This document shows, piece after piece, positions 9,475 to 18,102 of a stretch of 64,000 nt of DNA. The stretch spans positions 3,472,001 to 3,536,000 of the forward strand of contig OY764266.1 of the NCBI GenBank assembly GCA_963668365.1, read 5' to 3'. Every line of letters starts with the position of its first letter. The first letter of the stretch is position 1. Both the position numbers and the translations under genes were made by a program. Source of the DNA: VXNE01 sp963668365. Lineage in GTDB: Bacteria; Pseudomonadota; Gammaproteobacteria; Pseudomonadales; Azotimanducaceae. The notes beneath the pieces were generated by a model that saw only the letters and a list, made by a program, of their open reading frames with translations, was not told where the DNA came from and searched no databases.

Positions 9475-12042
9475 ATGAACGCCCCGGTCCACACCCCGAT
9501 GATGCGGCAGTACCTCGGCATCAAGGCCGAGTTTCCGGACATCCTGCTGTTCTACCGCATGGGCGATTTCTACGAGCTGTTCTTCGACGACGCCCGCGAG
9601 GCGGCGAGCCTGCTCGACATCACCCTCACCGCCCGCGGACGGTCGGCGGGGCAACCCATCCCCATGGCCGGCGTGCCCTTCCACAGCGTCGACGGCTACC
9701 TGGCGCGGCTCGCCCGCATGGGACGATCCGTGGCGATCTGCGAACAGATCGGCGATCCGGCCGCGTCGAAGGGACCTGTCGAGCGCCGCGTGACGCGTAT
9801 CGTGACCCCGGGAACGCTGGCCGAAGACGGATTGCTCGACCCCGGCAGCGAGAGCGTGCTGGCGGGCGCGCATCCCGACGGCGACGGCTGGGGATTGAGT
9901 TGGCTCAATGTCTCCTCCGGAGAGTTCCATATCCGCGAATGCGATTCGACAGATGCGCTGATCGCGGAGCTGGACCGAATCGGCGCCGCGGAACTGGTGG
10001 CGGCGGAAGATGTCGTCATCGACCCGGGCCGCGAAGTCACGCGCCGTCCCGCCCTCGACTTCGATGTCGATCTCGCCGAGCGGTTCCTGACCGGGCACTT
10101 CGGCGTGCGCGACCTGACGGGTTTCGGCGTGCGCGAAGTGACCGCGGGCGTCGGCGCCGCCGGCGCGGTGCTGCGCTACGCCCAGAACGCGCGGCGGCAA
10201 TCCCTCGACTACATCGTCTCGGTCCGCCGCTTCGAGGCCGGCGACCATGTGATCCTCGATCAGCGCACCCGCCGCAACCTCGAAGTCGACTCCCGCCTCG
10301 ATGGCCAACCCACATCCCGAGGCACCGTGTACGGCGTGCTGAACGAGACGCGCACGCCCATGGGCGCGCGACTCCTGAAGCGCTGGCTCGCGGCACCGCT
10401 GAGAAGCGCCGACGCGGTGCGCGAACGTCAACGCGCAGTGCTCGCCCTGATCGATAGCCGCGGCGCCGAGCGGCTCCAGCCCGCCTTGAGAGAGATCGGC
10501 GATATTGAGCGTATCGTCACGCGAATCGCCCTGCGCAACGCTTCGCCGCGCGATCTTGCGAGACTGCGCGCGAGCCTCGCCGCGTGGCCCGATATCCGCG
10601 CACTGGTCGAGACGCTCGATGCGCCGGCGCTCGTGCAACGCTTCGCTGCTCTGCCCCCTTTCCAGGACGAGCACGACCTGCTGGACCGGGCGGTGGTCGA
10701 TCAACCACCGGCCACATTGCGCGAAGGCGGCGTCATCGCGCGTGGATTCGATGAGAGACTCGACAGCCTGCGCGACCTCACGGAGAACGCCAGCGGCTTT
10801 CTATCGGACCTCGAAGCCCGCGAGCGGGAACGCACGGGAATCGCGTCGCTCAAGGTCGGCTACAACCGCGTGCACGGCTACTACATCGAGACGAACCGCG
10901 CAGCGGCCGAGGAGGTGCCCGCCGAGTACGTCCGCAGGCAGACGCTGAAGAACGCGGAACGCTACATCACGCCCACGCTGAAAAAGTTCGAGGACGAGGC
11001 GCTCACGAGCCAGGCGCGGGCGCTGCGCCGGGAACGGGAACTCTATGACGACCTGCTGTCGCGCCTCGACGAATCCGGGGCGGCGCTGCGGGCCGCGGGC
11101 GAAGAGCTGGCCGCCCTCGACGTGCTGGCGGCGTTCGCCGACCGCGCCGACGCATTGGGCCTCGTCGCGCCGGAGTTGACCGATATCCCCGGCATGCACA
11201 TACGCGGGGGACGCCACCTGGTCGTCGAGGCGGAGTCCGACGCGCCGTTCGTGCCGAACGACCTCGACCTCGACGAGTCGCGCCGCATGCTCGTGATCAC
11301 GGGTCCCAACATGGGCGGCAAGTCGACCTATATGCGCCAGACCGCGCTGATCGTCCTGCTCGCCCGCACCGGCTGTTTCGTTCCGGCGACTTCCGCCGTC
11401 GTCGGACCCGTCGACCGCATATTCACCCGCATCGGCGCGTCCGACGATCTCACCAGCGGACGCTCCACGTTCATGGTCGAGATGAGCGAGACCGCCGATA
11501 TCCTGCACAACGCGACGCCCGAGAGCCTGGTGCTGCTCGACGAGATCGGGCGCGGCACGAGCACCTACGACGGCCTCGCGCTGGCATGGGCGGCGGCGCG
11601 CCACCTGGCGATACGGCTGCGCGCGTTCACGCTCTTCGCGACGCACTATTTCGAACTGACCGCCCTCCCGGAAGAGTTCCAGGGCATCGCCAACGTCCAC
11701 CTCGACGCGGTCGAGCACGGCGCCGACGTGGTGTTCCTGCACATCGTCAAGGATGGCCCGGCGAACCAGAGCTACGGCGTGCAGGTGGCGAAACTGGCCG
11801 GCGTGCCGGAGGCGGTGCTCGCGCTGGCCCGCACCCGGCTCGCCCGCCTCGAAACCGGACACCAACGGCGCGACGCGCGCCAGGGAGACCTGTTCGCGCC
11901 GCCGCCGGACGAAGTCAAGGAAGCCGATGAAGACGCCGGGAACGAAGCAGTCCTGCGCGAACGTCTCAGGGAGGTGGATCCCGACCAGTTGACCCCGAGA
12001 GCGGCGCTCGACCTCGTGTTTGACCTCAAGAACCTGCTGTAG
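9475..12042 (+). CDS. mutS: DNA mismatch repair protein MutS
   Basis: MutS recognises mismatches and small loops and recruits MutL. The 855-residue protein begins MNAPVHTPMMRQYLGIKAEFPDILLFYRMGDFYELFF, containing the mismatch-contacting FYE region. The middle and lever domains follow, then the ATPase with Walker A GPNMGGKST near residue 610 and LLDEIGRGTST near 687. The helix-turn-helix dimer domain and a charged linker with a beta-clamp-like tail complete it. Its size equals E. coli MutS (853). It is divergent from recA across a 228-bp spacer and is followed 44 bases later by fdxA, the pairing also seen in Pseudomonas. Confidence 0.98.
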   Translation: MNAPVHTPMMRQYLGIKAEFPDILLFYRMGDFYELFFDDAREAASLLDITLTARGRSAGQPIPMAGVPFHSVDGYLARLARMGRSVAICEQIGDPAASKGPVERRVTRIVTPGTLAEDGLLDPGSESVLAGAHPDGDGWGLSWLNVSSGEFHIRECDSTDALIAELDRIGAAELVAAEDVVIDPGREVTRRPALDFDVDLAERFLTGHFGVRDLTGFGVREVTAGVGAAGAVLRYAQNARRQSLDYIVSVRRFEAGDHVILDQRTRRNLEVDSRLDGQPTSRGTVYGVLNETRTPMGARLLKRWLAAPLRSADAVRERQRAVLALIDSRGAERLQPALREIGDIERIVTRIALRNASPRDLARLRASLAAWPDIRALVETLDAPALVQRFAALPPFQDEHDLLDRAVVDQPPATLREGGVIARGFDERLDSLRDLTENASGFLSDLEARERERTGIASLKVGYNRVHGYYIETNRAAAEEVPAEYVRRQTLKNAERYITPTLKKFEDEALTSQARALRRERELYDDLLSRLDESGAALRAAGEELAALDVLAAFADRADALGLVAPELTDIPGMHIRGGRHLVVEAESDAPFVPNDLDLDESRRMLVITGPNMGGKSTYMRQTALIVLLARTGCFVPATSAVVGPVDRIFTRIGASDDLTSGRSTFMVEMSETADILHNATPESLVLLDEIGRGTSTYDGLALAWAAARHLAIRLRAFTLFATHYFELTALPEEFQGIANVHLDAVEHGADVVFLHIVKDGPANQSYGVQVAKLAGVPEAVLALARTRLARLETGHQRRDARQGDLFAPPPDEVKEADEDAGNEAVLRERLREVDPDQLTPRAALDLVFDLKNLL

Positions 12043-12086
12043 AATACGCCGCCCGAAGCAGACGAGGAAAGGAGGCGGGGACACCC

Positions 12087-12410
12087 ATGACTTTCGTGAT
12101 CGGCGAAGCCTGCATCAAGTGCAAACTGACGGACTGCGTCGAGGTGTGTCCAGTCGACTGCTTCTACGAAGGGCCCAACATGCTCGTCATCCATCCCGAC
12201 GAATGCATCGACTGCGCCCTGTGCGAACCCGAATGCCCGGTGGACGCGATCTACTCCGAGGACGAGTTGCCCGAGGACCAGGAAGACTTCCTCGAACTCA
12301 ACGCCGAACTCGCGGAAGTCTGGCCGAACATCACGGAAGCGAAGGACGCGCCACCCGACGAGGCCGAGTGGCGCGAGGTTCCGAACAAGCGCGAACTGCT
12401 CGAGCGCTGA
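12087..12410 (+). CDS. fdxA: Seven-iron ferredoxin FdxA
   Basis: This is a small soluble electron carrier with one [3Fe-4S] and one [4Fe-4S] cluster. In 107 residues the cysteines fall at positions 9, 12, 17, 21, 25, 40, 43, 46 and 50, in the Azotobacter FdI-like arrangement (CIKCKLTDCVEVCPVDC, then CIDCALCEPECP). A strong ribosome-binding site (GGAAAGGAGG) precedes the ATG. It lies directly downstream of mutS, a conserved neighbour in Pseudomonas and relatives, where rpoS is normally next; here no rpoS follows. A stem-loop lies 16 bases beyond the stop. Confidence 0.96.
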   Translation: MTFVIGEACIKCKLTDCVEVCPVDCFYEGPNMLVIHPDECIDCALCEPECPVDAIYSEDELPEDQEDFLELNAELAEVWPNITEAKDAPPDEAEWREVPNKRELLER

Positions 12411-12426
12411 TCCTCACGCGAAGACC

Positions 12427-12466
12427 CGTCCCCGAGGGACCCGGCGGGGCCGGTTCCCTCGGGACG
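12427..12466 (+). terminator. Strong hairpin after fdxA
   Basis: Arms CGTCCCCGAGGGACCCGG and CCGGTTCCCTCGGGACG flank a short GC loop, giving a near-perfect 17-bp stem 16 bases after the fdxA stop and before the convergent TonB receptor gene. There is no clear U tract, so it may work as a transcript end or stability element rather than a textbook intrinsic terminator. Confidence 0.55.
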
Positions 12467-12520
12467 CCGCTATGCGTCTACTCGGCGGCTATTCTCGGCG
12501 GCTATTCGGCGTCTACTCGC
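12467..12520. repeat. GCGGCTATTC repeats downstream of fdxA
   Basis: Copies of GCGGCTATTC occur at 12485 and 12498, flanked by CTACTCGG-type pieces that run into the stop codon of the TonB receptor gene (12513). The same units are found between recA and recX at 8064-8165, and an 18-base stretch of the CTACTCGGNGGCTATTC type is shared between the two places. Confidence 0.5.
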
Positions 12521-15269
12521 AGCTCCACGTTGCGCGCAGGTACCGGTAGCCGCCGTTGAACCCGAACGGAGACTGCTCGGGGTAGATCAATCCAGCGACC
12601 TCGCCGTGCGGGTTCTCGTCGGGATATTCGTCGAACGCGTTCTGCAAACCGAGCAGCAGCGACAGCTGCGGCGTGACCTGGTAGGCCAGTTCGGCATCGA
12701 ACAGGAGTTCCGGCTCCGGGTAGAACGATACGCTGCCGTCGTTCGTCGGGGCATCGTAATACTCGCCGTAATGGCGCGCGCGCGCCATCAGCCGCCATTG
12801 ACCCTGCATGTGGGTCCAGGACAGCGTGAAGCGCGAATCCGGCCGGCCCCGCTCGATCTGCAGTCGGCGGTTGTCGCTGGTGAAGTCGGGGTTGAATTCC
12901 TCGAGTTCGATCTCCTGCCAGTTGGCGGTGAACGTCAGGTTCGACACGCCTCCGGCAAGGTCGAACGGCAGGGTGGCGACGACGTCGATGCCCGACGCCT
13001 TCACCGTCTGCTGGTTGGAGAAGAATCGAACCGAAGCGAAGCTGGTGGCATCCGAAACGCCGACCGCCAGCAGGGAAGCAATGTCCGCCTCGGTCAGATT
13101 GAAACGGCTGGTAAAGGAGATTCGATCCTTGATCGTGATATTGTAGTAGTCCACGGTCACGTCCAGTCCGCCGGCATGGAACACGGCGCCCAGCGTGAGG
13201 TTCGTGGACTCTTCCGGCGTCAGGGCCTGCGCGCCCTTCTGCTGGGCGATCGGGTTGGTGGGCGGCAGCGTGGCGATGTCGGCCAGCATCCCCGCCTGGA
13301 ACTCCGTGGTCACGTTGCGCAGGTTGGCCTGTCCCGCCGTGGGAACACGGAAACCGGTGCTGACCGCACCGCGCAGTGCGACGTTTTCGTTGACCTGCAG
13401 GCGGGCGGCGACCTTGCCGTCGAGGGTATTGCCGAAATCCGAATAGTTCTCGTAGCGCAAGGCACCGCCCAGAAGAACGTGCTCGCTGACATCGGACTCA
13501 AGGTCGACCCAGGCGGCGAAGGCGCGCACGGTATTTTCACCGGCGTCTCCCGGCTGGAAGCCCGGGAAGCCGTTGGACCCGACGCCGAATCCCTGCGCGG
13601 CAAGGTTGGGATCGATGAAGAACGAGTTCGGTTCGCCGTTGTCGATGCGGAACGTCTCGTCGCGATATTCCAGGCCGAACGCGACGTTCAGCGGTGCCCA
13701 TAGGCCGACATCGAATGGCCGTGACAGATCGGCGTTGAGGACCCTGTCCGTTTCCGTGTACGCGCCGGCTTCGTAGAAGACATCGATGTCGTTGCGCTGC
13801 GTGAACAGCTGCGGATTGATGGTGTTGTAGATGTAGAACTGCGCATTGCTGCGGCCAGCCGAGGCGCTCACGTCATAGAACCACGCATTCCCAAGATGGC
13901 CGCGAACGCCCCCGACCAGGGCGAGGTCGTGCACATAGCCACCGAACTGCGGCGTGAATCCGCCGGGGAACTTCTCGATCAGCGAGTAGCAGTTCGGATC
14001 GCTCGCGATCTGTGACAGCGCCGATTGGTCGGCGACATAATTCACTATCCTAACCGCCGGACAATTGCCCGACATGTCGCCGGAGAGGTCCGCCACCTTG
14101 ACGGTGCGAGTGACACCTGCCGTATCGACAACCGGTGAGCCGTCCTCGTAGAACAAGTCGACACCGGCGTCGAGGTCGCCCTGGCCGGGCGAGACCAGGT
14201 TGCCATCGTCGAGTTTGAAAACCGGCGTGCCATTGGCGTCCAGCACCGGCCCCCGGAACACGCCGCCCCTGGTGTGCGGATTCCGGTAATAGAAACCGCC
14301 TTCCACCTGGCGCTCGGACCAGTTGCCGAAGGCGTAGGCCTCGCTGCCGTTGCCGAGGTCGATGCCGAAGTTGCCGACGAACTTGAAGTCGTCCGAGATT
14401 TCCGGCGCACCCCAGATCTGCGCGGCCGGTTGCCGCACGCTGCTGTTGCCCGCGCTAATGAGCGCCTGGGCATCGCCGCGCTGCGCGCTGCGGCTGGTCG
14501 GATCGACCTCCTTGAACTCGAAGCTCAGGTTGGCGAAACCGGCGTCGCTGAGCGCGAAGCCCGCATTGGCGGCGACGGTCAGGGAATCGCCGTCGCCTTC
14601 GTAATGGCTGCCCCACTTGGCATCCACCGTCGCACCGCTGGCGTCCTCCTTGAGCACGAAGTTCATGATGCCGGCGATGGCGTCTGATCCGTACTGGGCC
14701 GACGCGCCGTCCCGCAGCACTTCGAGGCGGTCGAGCGCGATGGCGGGTATCGCCGACAGGTCGGGGCCTTGCGATCCGCCGGAAACACCGGCGCCGAGCA
14801 GGGCGATGACTGCCGCGCGGTGGCGGCGCTTGCCGTTGACCAGCACCAGCGTCGCGTCCGGCGGCAGCGAGCGCAGTGTCGCCGGACGGATGAAGGTGGC
14901 GGCGTCGCTGATCGGTTCCTGGGCGACGTTGTAGGACGGCACCAGCGCGGCCAGAAGATCGTCCATGTCGGTATTGCCGTGCGCCAGGAAGTCGTCGCCG
15001 CCGATCACATCGACAGGCACCGGCGAGTCGGCGGCGGAACGGTCCCTGCGCCGGGAGCCGACGACGACCACTTCTTCGATCTGACCGGGCGCCGCCTGCT
15101 CCGTAGCAGACTCTTCCTGGGCGGAGGCGGCAGGCCCGGAGAAGAGGCAAACCAGCAAGGACGCAAGAAACGCCGGACCCGCGCCGGCAAGACTCGGAAT
15201 GACGCGACGAGGCTCCGGACGCTTGCGGCTACCCTGGGTCTTGATCTCAACGGGGACATTTCTGTGCAT
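12513..15269 (-). CDS. TonB-dependent outer-membrane receptor
   Basis: This outer-membrane beta-barrel would import a substrate using TonB energy. The 918-residue protein has a basic leader and hydrophobic signal segment (about residues 25-50, ending AASAQ), a TonB box EEVVVVGSR at 65-73, and a plug domain (PVPVDVIGGDDF, NGKRRHRA, LDRLEVLRDGASAQYGSDAIAGIMNFV). A long barrel follows with GLEYRDETFR, TGFRVPTAGQANL and repeated aromatic strands. The ending YLRATWSCE is close to the usual terminal aromatic signal. Large receptors of this type are often used for oligopeptides, sugars or siderophores. No substrate-specific neighbour is present, so the ligand is unknown. It is convergent with fdxA. 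Confidence 0.92.
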   Translation of the reverse strand: MHRNVPVEIKTQGSRKRPEPRRVIPSLAGAGPAFLASLLVCLFSGPAASAQEESATEQAAPGQIEEVVVVGSRRRDRSAADSPVPVDVIGGDDFLAHGNTDMDDLLAALVPSYNVAQEPISDAATFIRPATLRSLPPDATLVLVNGKRRHRAAVIALLGAGVSGGSQGPDLSAIPAIALDRLEVLRDGASAQYGSDAIAGIMNFVLKEDASGATVDAKWGSHYEGDGDSLTVAANAGFALSDAGFANLSFEFKEVDPTSRSAQRGDAQALISAGNSSVRQPAAQIWGAPEISDDFKFVGNFGIDLGNGSEAYAFGNWSERQVEGGFYYRNPHTRGGVFRGPVLDANGTPVFKLDDGNLVSPGQGDLDAGVDLFYEDGSPVVDTAGVTRTVKVADLSGDMSGNCPAVRIVNYVADQSALSQIASDPNCYSLIEKFPGGFTPQFGGYVHDLALVGGVRGHLGNAWFYDVSASAGRSNAQFYIYNTINPQLFTQRNDIDVFYEAGAYTETDRVLNADLSRPFDVGLWAPLNVAFGLEYRDETFRIDNGEPNSFFIDPNLAAQGFGVGSNGFPGFQPGDAGENTVRAFAAWVDLESDVSEHVLLGGALRYENYSDFGNTLDGKVAARLQVNENVALRGAVSTGFRVPTAGQANLRNVTTEFQAGMLADIATLPPTNPIAQQKGAQALTPEESTNLTLGAVFHAGGLDVTVDYYNITIKDRISFTSRFNLTEADIASLLAVGVSDATSFASVRFFSNQQTVKASGIDVVATLPFDLAGGVSNLTFTANWQEIELEEFNPDFTSDNRRLQIERGRPDSRFTLSWTHMQGQWRLMARARHYGEYYDAPTNDGSVSFYPEPELLFDAELAYQVTPQLSLLLGLQNAFDEYPDENPHGEVAGLIYPEQSPFGFNGGYRYLRATWSCE

Positions 15270-15462
15270 TCCGACTGTTCCTCAACTACTAAATCCAACA
15301 TCCCATGGTGCACTCAAGCAGCAGCCGTGTGCAACCAAGCCGCCGCTGTCATTGCAATAACTAATAGCCCCTCGGCACATGAAAAAGAATACTATCGCCG
15401 CCCGACGAGTCCCACTACCGAAAATCACTGCCATCCGACGGCCTCAACCGGTCCATGGATCG

Positions 15463-15491
15463 TTGAGCCTGCAGGCGCTTTTTGCTATTGT
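15463..15491 (+). promoter_or_regulatory. Candidate promoter for the pyrG operon
   Basis: TTGAGC (15463-15468) and TATTGT (15486-15491) are separated by 17 bases, 42 bases before the pyrG start. This would drive the tightly packed pyrG-kdsA-eno-ftsB-truD set. Read by eye. Confidence 0.5.
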
Positions 15492-15533
15492 GTCCGCCCA
15501 TCTTGCCGCACACCGGCGGCATCGGGTGGTTCG

Positions 15534-17252
15534 TTGACGCACTACATTTTCGTAACCGGGGGCGTCACTTCTTCTTTGGGGAAGGGCATTCTCACCGCCT
15601 CCCTCGCGGCCATCCTCGAAGCCCGCGAACTCAAGGTCAATATCCTCAAGATGGATCCGTACATCAACGTGGATCCCGGCACCATGAGCCCGTTCCAGCA
15701 CGGCGAGGTCTATGTCACCGCGGACGGCGCCGAGACGGACCTCGACCTCGGGCACTACGAAAGGTTCATCCGCCGACGCATGTCGCAGCACAATAATTTC
15801 ACCACCGGCAGCGTCTATGCCGAGGTCATCCGAAACGAGCGCCGCGGCGACTACCTCGGCGGCACGGTGCAGGTCATTCCCCACATCACCGACGAAATCA
15901 AGCGACGCATCCGCGCCGTGGGCGAAGGCGTGGATATCGTGCTGGTCGAAATCGGCGGCACGGTGGGCGATATCGAGTCGCTGCCTTTCCTCGAAGCCGT
16001 GCGCCAACTGCGACTCGATGTCGGCGCGTCCCGCACCCTCTTCATTCATCTGACACTGGTGCCCTACCTGAGCGCGGCGGGCGAGACAAAGACCAAGCCG
16101 ACGCAACACTCGGTCAAGGAGATGCGCACGATCGGACTGCAGCCGGACATTCTCGTATGCCGGTCCGAAGAGTCGATCACCCAGCCCACGCGCAGCAAGA
16201 TCGCGCTCTTCACCAACGTCGAAGAGCGGGCGGTAATCCCGTTCGAGGACCTCGATGCCATCTACGAGGGCCCGCTCAAGCTGCACGCCGAGCGCCTCGA
16301 CGACATCGTGGCCGAGAAACTGAAACTCGAGTGCGGCGAGGCGGACCTCGGCGAATGGCAACGCGTGGTCGAAGCGCTGCACAACCCGGCGCGCGCCACG
16401 CGCATCGCCATCGTCGGCAAATATCTGGACACGCCCGACGCCTACAAGTCCCTGGTCGAGGCGCTGGCCCATGCCGGCATCCAGACGCGCACCCGCGTCG
16501 ATATCGAGTACCTCGACGCCGAGGCCATCGAGAACGATGGCACCGGCGTTCTGGACGACGTCAACGCGATTCTCGTCCCGGGAGGGTTCGGGGAGCGGGG
16601 CTTTGTGGGCAAGATTGAAGCGGCGCGCTACGCGCGAACGAAAAATGTTCCGTATCTCGGCATCTGTTACGGGCTGCACGCCGCAGTCATCGAATTCGCC
16701 CGGAACGTGGCCCGGCTCGAAGGCGCCGGTTCGACGGAAATCGACCCCGATGCCCGCCATCCGGTCATCGGGCTGGTGGAAGAGTGGATGCATGGATCAG
16801 GAAGCATGGCAAGACGCGAGAGGCGTGACGGCTCGGAGGACATGGGCGGCACCATGCGCCTGGGCGAACAGGCATGCACGCTGCAGCCGGGGTCGCTGGC
16901 GCATCGAATGTACGCGGCCGGCAGCGTCAACGAACGTCACCGGCACCGCTACGAGGTGAACGAGGCATACGTTCCCCGACTTGAGAGCCTGGGTCTCCGG
17001 GTGGCCGCGCGAAGCGCGCGCGACTCCCTGGTCGAAATGATTGAACTGCCCGGCAACGACTGGTTCGTGGCGTGCCAGTTCCACCCGGAGTTCACATCGT
17101 CGCCGCGGGACGGCCACCCGCTTTTCACCGGGTTCATCGAAGCATCGAACCGCTGCGCGCATCGGCGGGCCGCGGCCACGAACAGCCCGCGAGGCCAACG
17201 CAGGGCCAACGGTCGGGGGATCTCGATCGAACAACCCTTGCAGGGGGGATAG
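15534..17252 (+). CDS. pyrG: CTP synthase (TTG start)
   Basis: PyrG converts UTP to CTP with glutamine as amino donor. The 572-residue protein has the synthetase domain starting MTHYIFVTGGVTSSLGKG, the ligand motifs MDPYINVDPGTMSPFQHGEV and GTVGDIESLPF, and a glutamine amidotransferase domain with VPGGFGERG, the nucleophile region YLGICYGLHA and the His/Glu pair in CQFHPEFTSSP. The start must be TTG at 15534: the family's first residues align exactly there and no ATG or GTG lies nearby. The Cys-Gly-Leu nucleophile context reads CYGLH, where CLGMQ is usual. The C-terminal tail is about 25 residues longer than in E. coli and ends one base before kdsA. Confidence 0.96.
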   Translation: MTHYIFVTGGVTSSLGKGILTASLAAILEARELKVNILKMDPYINVDPGTMSPFQHGEVYVTADGAETDLDLGHYERFIRRRMSQHNNFTTGSVYAEVIRNERRGDYLGGTVQVIPHITDEIKRRIRAVGEGVDIVLVEIGGTVGDIESLPFLEAVRQLRLDVGASRTLFIHLTLVPYLSAAGETKTKPTQHSVKEMRTIGLQPDILVCRSEESITQPTRSKIALFTNVEERAVIPFEDLDAIYEGPLKLHAERLDDIVAEKLKLECGEADLGEWQRVVEALHNPARATRIAIVGKYLDTPDAYKSLVEALAHAGIQTRTRVDIEYLDAEAIENDGTGVLDDVNAILVPGGFGERGFVGKIEAARYARTKNVPYLGICYGLHAAVIEFARNVARLEGAGSTEIDPDARHPVIGLVEEWMHGSGSMARRERRDGSEDMGGTMRLGEQACTLQPGSLAHRMYAAGSVNERHRHRYEVNEAYVPRLESLGLRVAARSARDSLVEMIELPGNDWFVACQFHPEFTSSPRDGHPLFTGFIEASNRCAHRRAAATNSPRGQRRANGRGISIEQPLQGG

Positions 17253-17253
17253 T

Positions 17254-18102
17254 CTGAAACTCTGTTCCTTCGAAGTCGGCAATGCCGACCCCATATTTCT
17301 CATTGCCGGACCTTGCGTCATCGAGAGCGAGGCAATGGCAATGAAGACTTCGACGCGGCTGAAGGAGATTACCGGCAGGCTCGGAATCCCCTTCATATAC
17401 AAGAGCTCCTTCGACAAGGCCAACCGGTCCTCCCACACGAGCTACCGGGGACCCGGCCTGGAAAGCGGTCTGCGGATCCTTGAGCGCGTGCGGGACGAGG
17501 TGGAGGTTCCGGTGTTGACGGACGTGCACGAAGACACTCCGCTGGATGAAGTGGCGGACGTGGTCTCCGTGCTGCAGACACCGGCGTTCCTGTGCCGGCA
17601 GACAAATTTCATTCAGAACGTCTGCAGGCGCGGCCGACCGGTCAACATCAAGAAGGGGCAGTTCCTCGCGCCCGCCGACATGCGCCACGTGGTCGACAAG
17701 GCGCGCGCCACCGGCAACGAGGACATCCTGGTGTGCGAACGCGGCGTCACTTTCGGCTACAACAATCTCGTGTCGGACATGCGTTCCATTCCGATCATGC
17801 GGGACACCGGCTGTCCCGTCGTGTTCGACGCCACGCACTCCGTGCAGATGCCCGGCGGACTGGGCAATGTCTCGGGGGGCCAACGTGAAATGGTGCCGGT
17901 GCTGGCGCGGGCAGCGGTCGCCGCCGGGGTCGCGGGCGTCTTCATGGAAACGCATCCGAATCCCGACGAAGCGCTCTCCGACGGCCCGAATTCCTGGCCG
18001 ATGGACCTGATATCGGCCCTCGTCGAAGACCTCCTCGCCATCGACGCGGCCGTCAAGTCGCGCGGCTACATGGAGACCCGTTCGGGGACCCCCATGCCAT
18101 GA
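17254..18102 (+). CDS. kdsA: KDO-8-phosphate synthase (probable CTG start)
   Basis: KdsA condenses arabinose-5-phosphate with PEP to make KDO-8-phosphate for the LPS inner core. The 282 residues show LIAGPCVIES, YKSSFDKANRSS, KKGQFLAP, CERGVTFGYNNLVSDMR, FDATHSVQMPGG and METHPNPDEALSDGPNSWP, all diagnostic. The family N terminus MKLCGFEVG corresponds to the codons CTG AAA CTC TGT, so translation must begin at CTG 17254. No ATG, GTG or TTG lies in frame at the right place. An A-G6 Shine-Dalgarno run (17242-17248) lies five bases before it. The pyrG stop ends one base earlier and eno overlaps the end by 4 bases. Confidence 0.95.
   Translation: MKLCSFEVGNADPIFLIAGPCVIESEAMAMKTSTRLKEITGRLGIPFIYKSSFDKANRSSHTSYRGPGLESGLRILERVRDEVEVPVLTDVHEDTPLDEVADVVSVLQTPAFLCRQTNFIQNVCRRGRPVNIKKGQFLAPADMRHVVDKARATGNEDILVCERGVTFGYNNLVSDMRSIPIMRDTGCPVVFDATHSVQMPGGLGNVSGGQREMVPVLARAAVAAGVAGVFMETHPNPDEALSDGPNSWPMDLISALVEDLLAIDAAVKSRGYMETRSGTPMP

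Noticed and set aside
14769..15533. Open frame extending pyrG upstream by 255 codons into the TonB receptor region
   Set aside because: It is antisense to the receptor and unlike CTP synthase; the family N terminus begins at TTG 15534.
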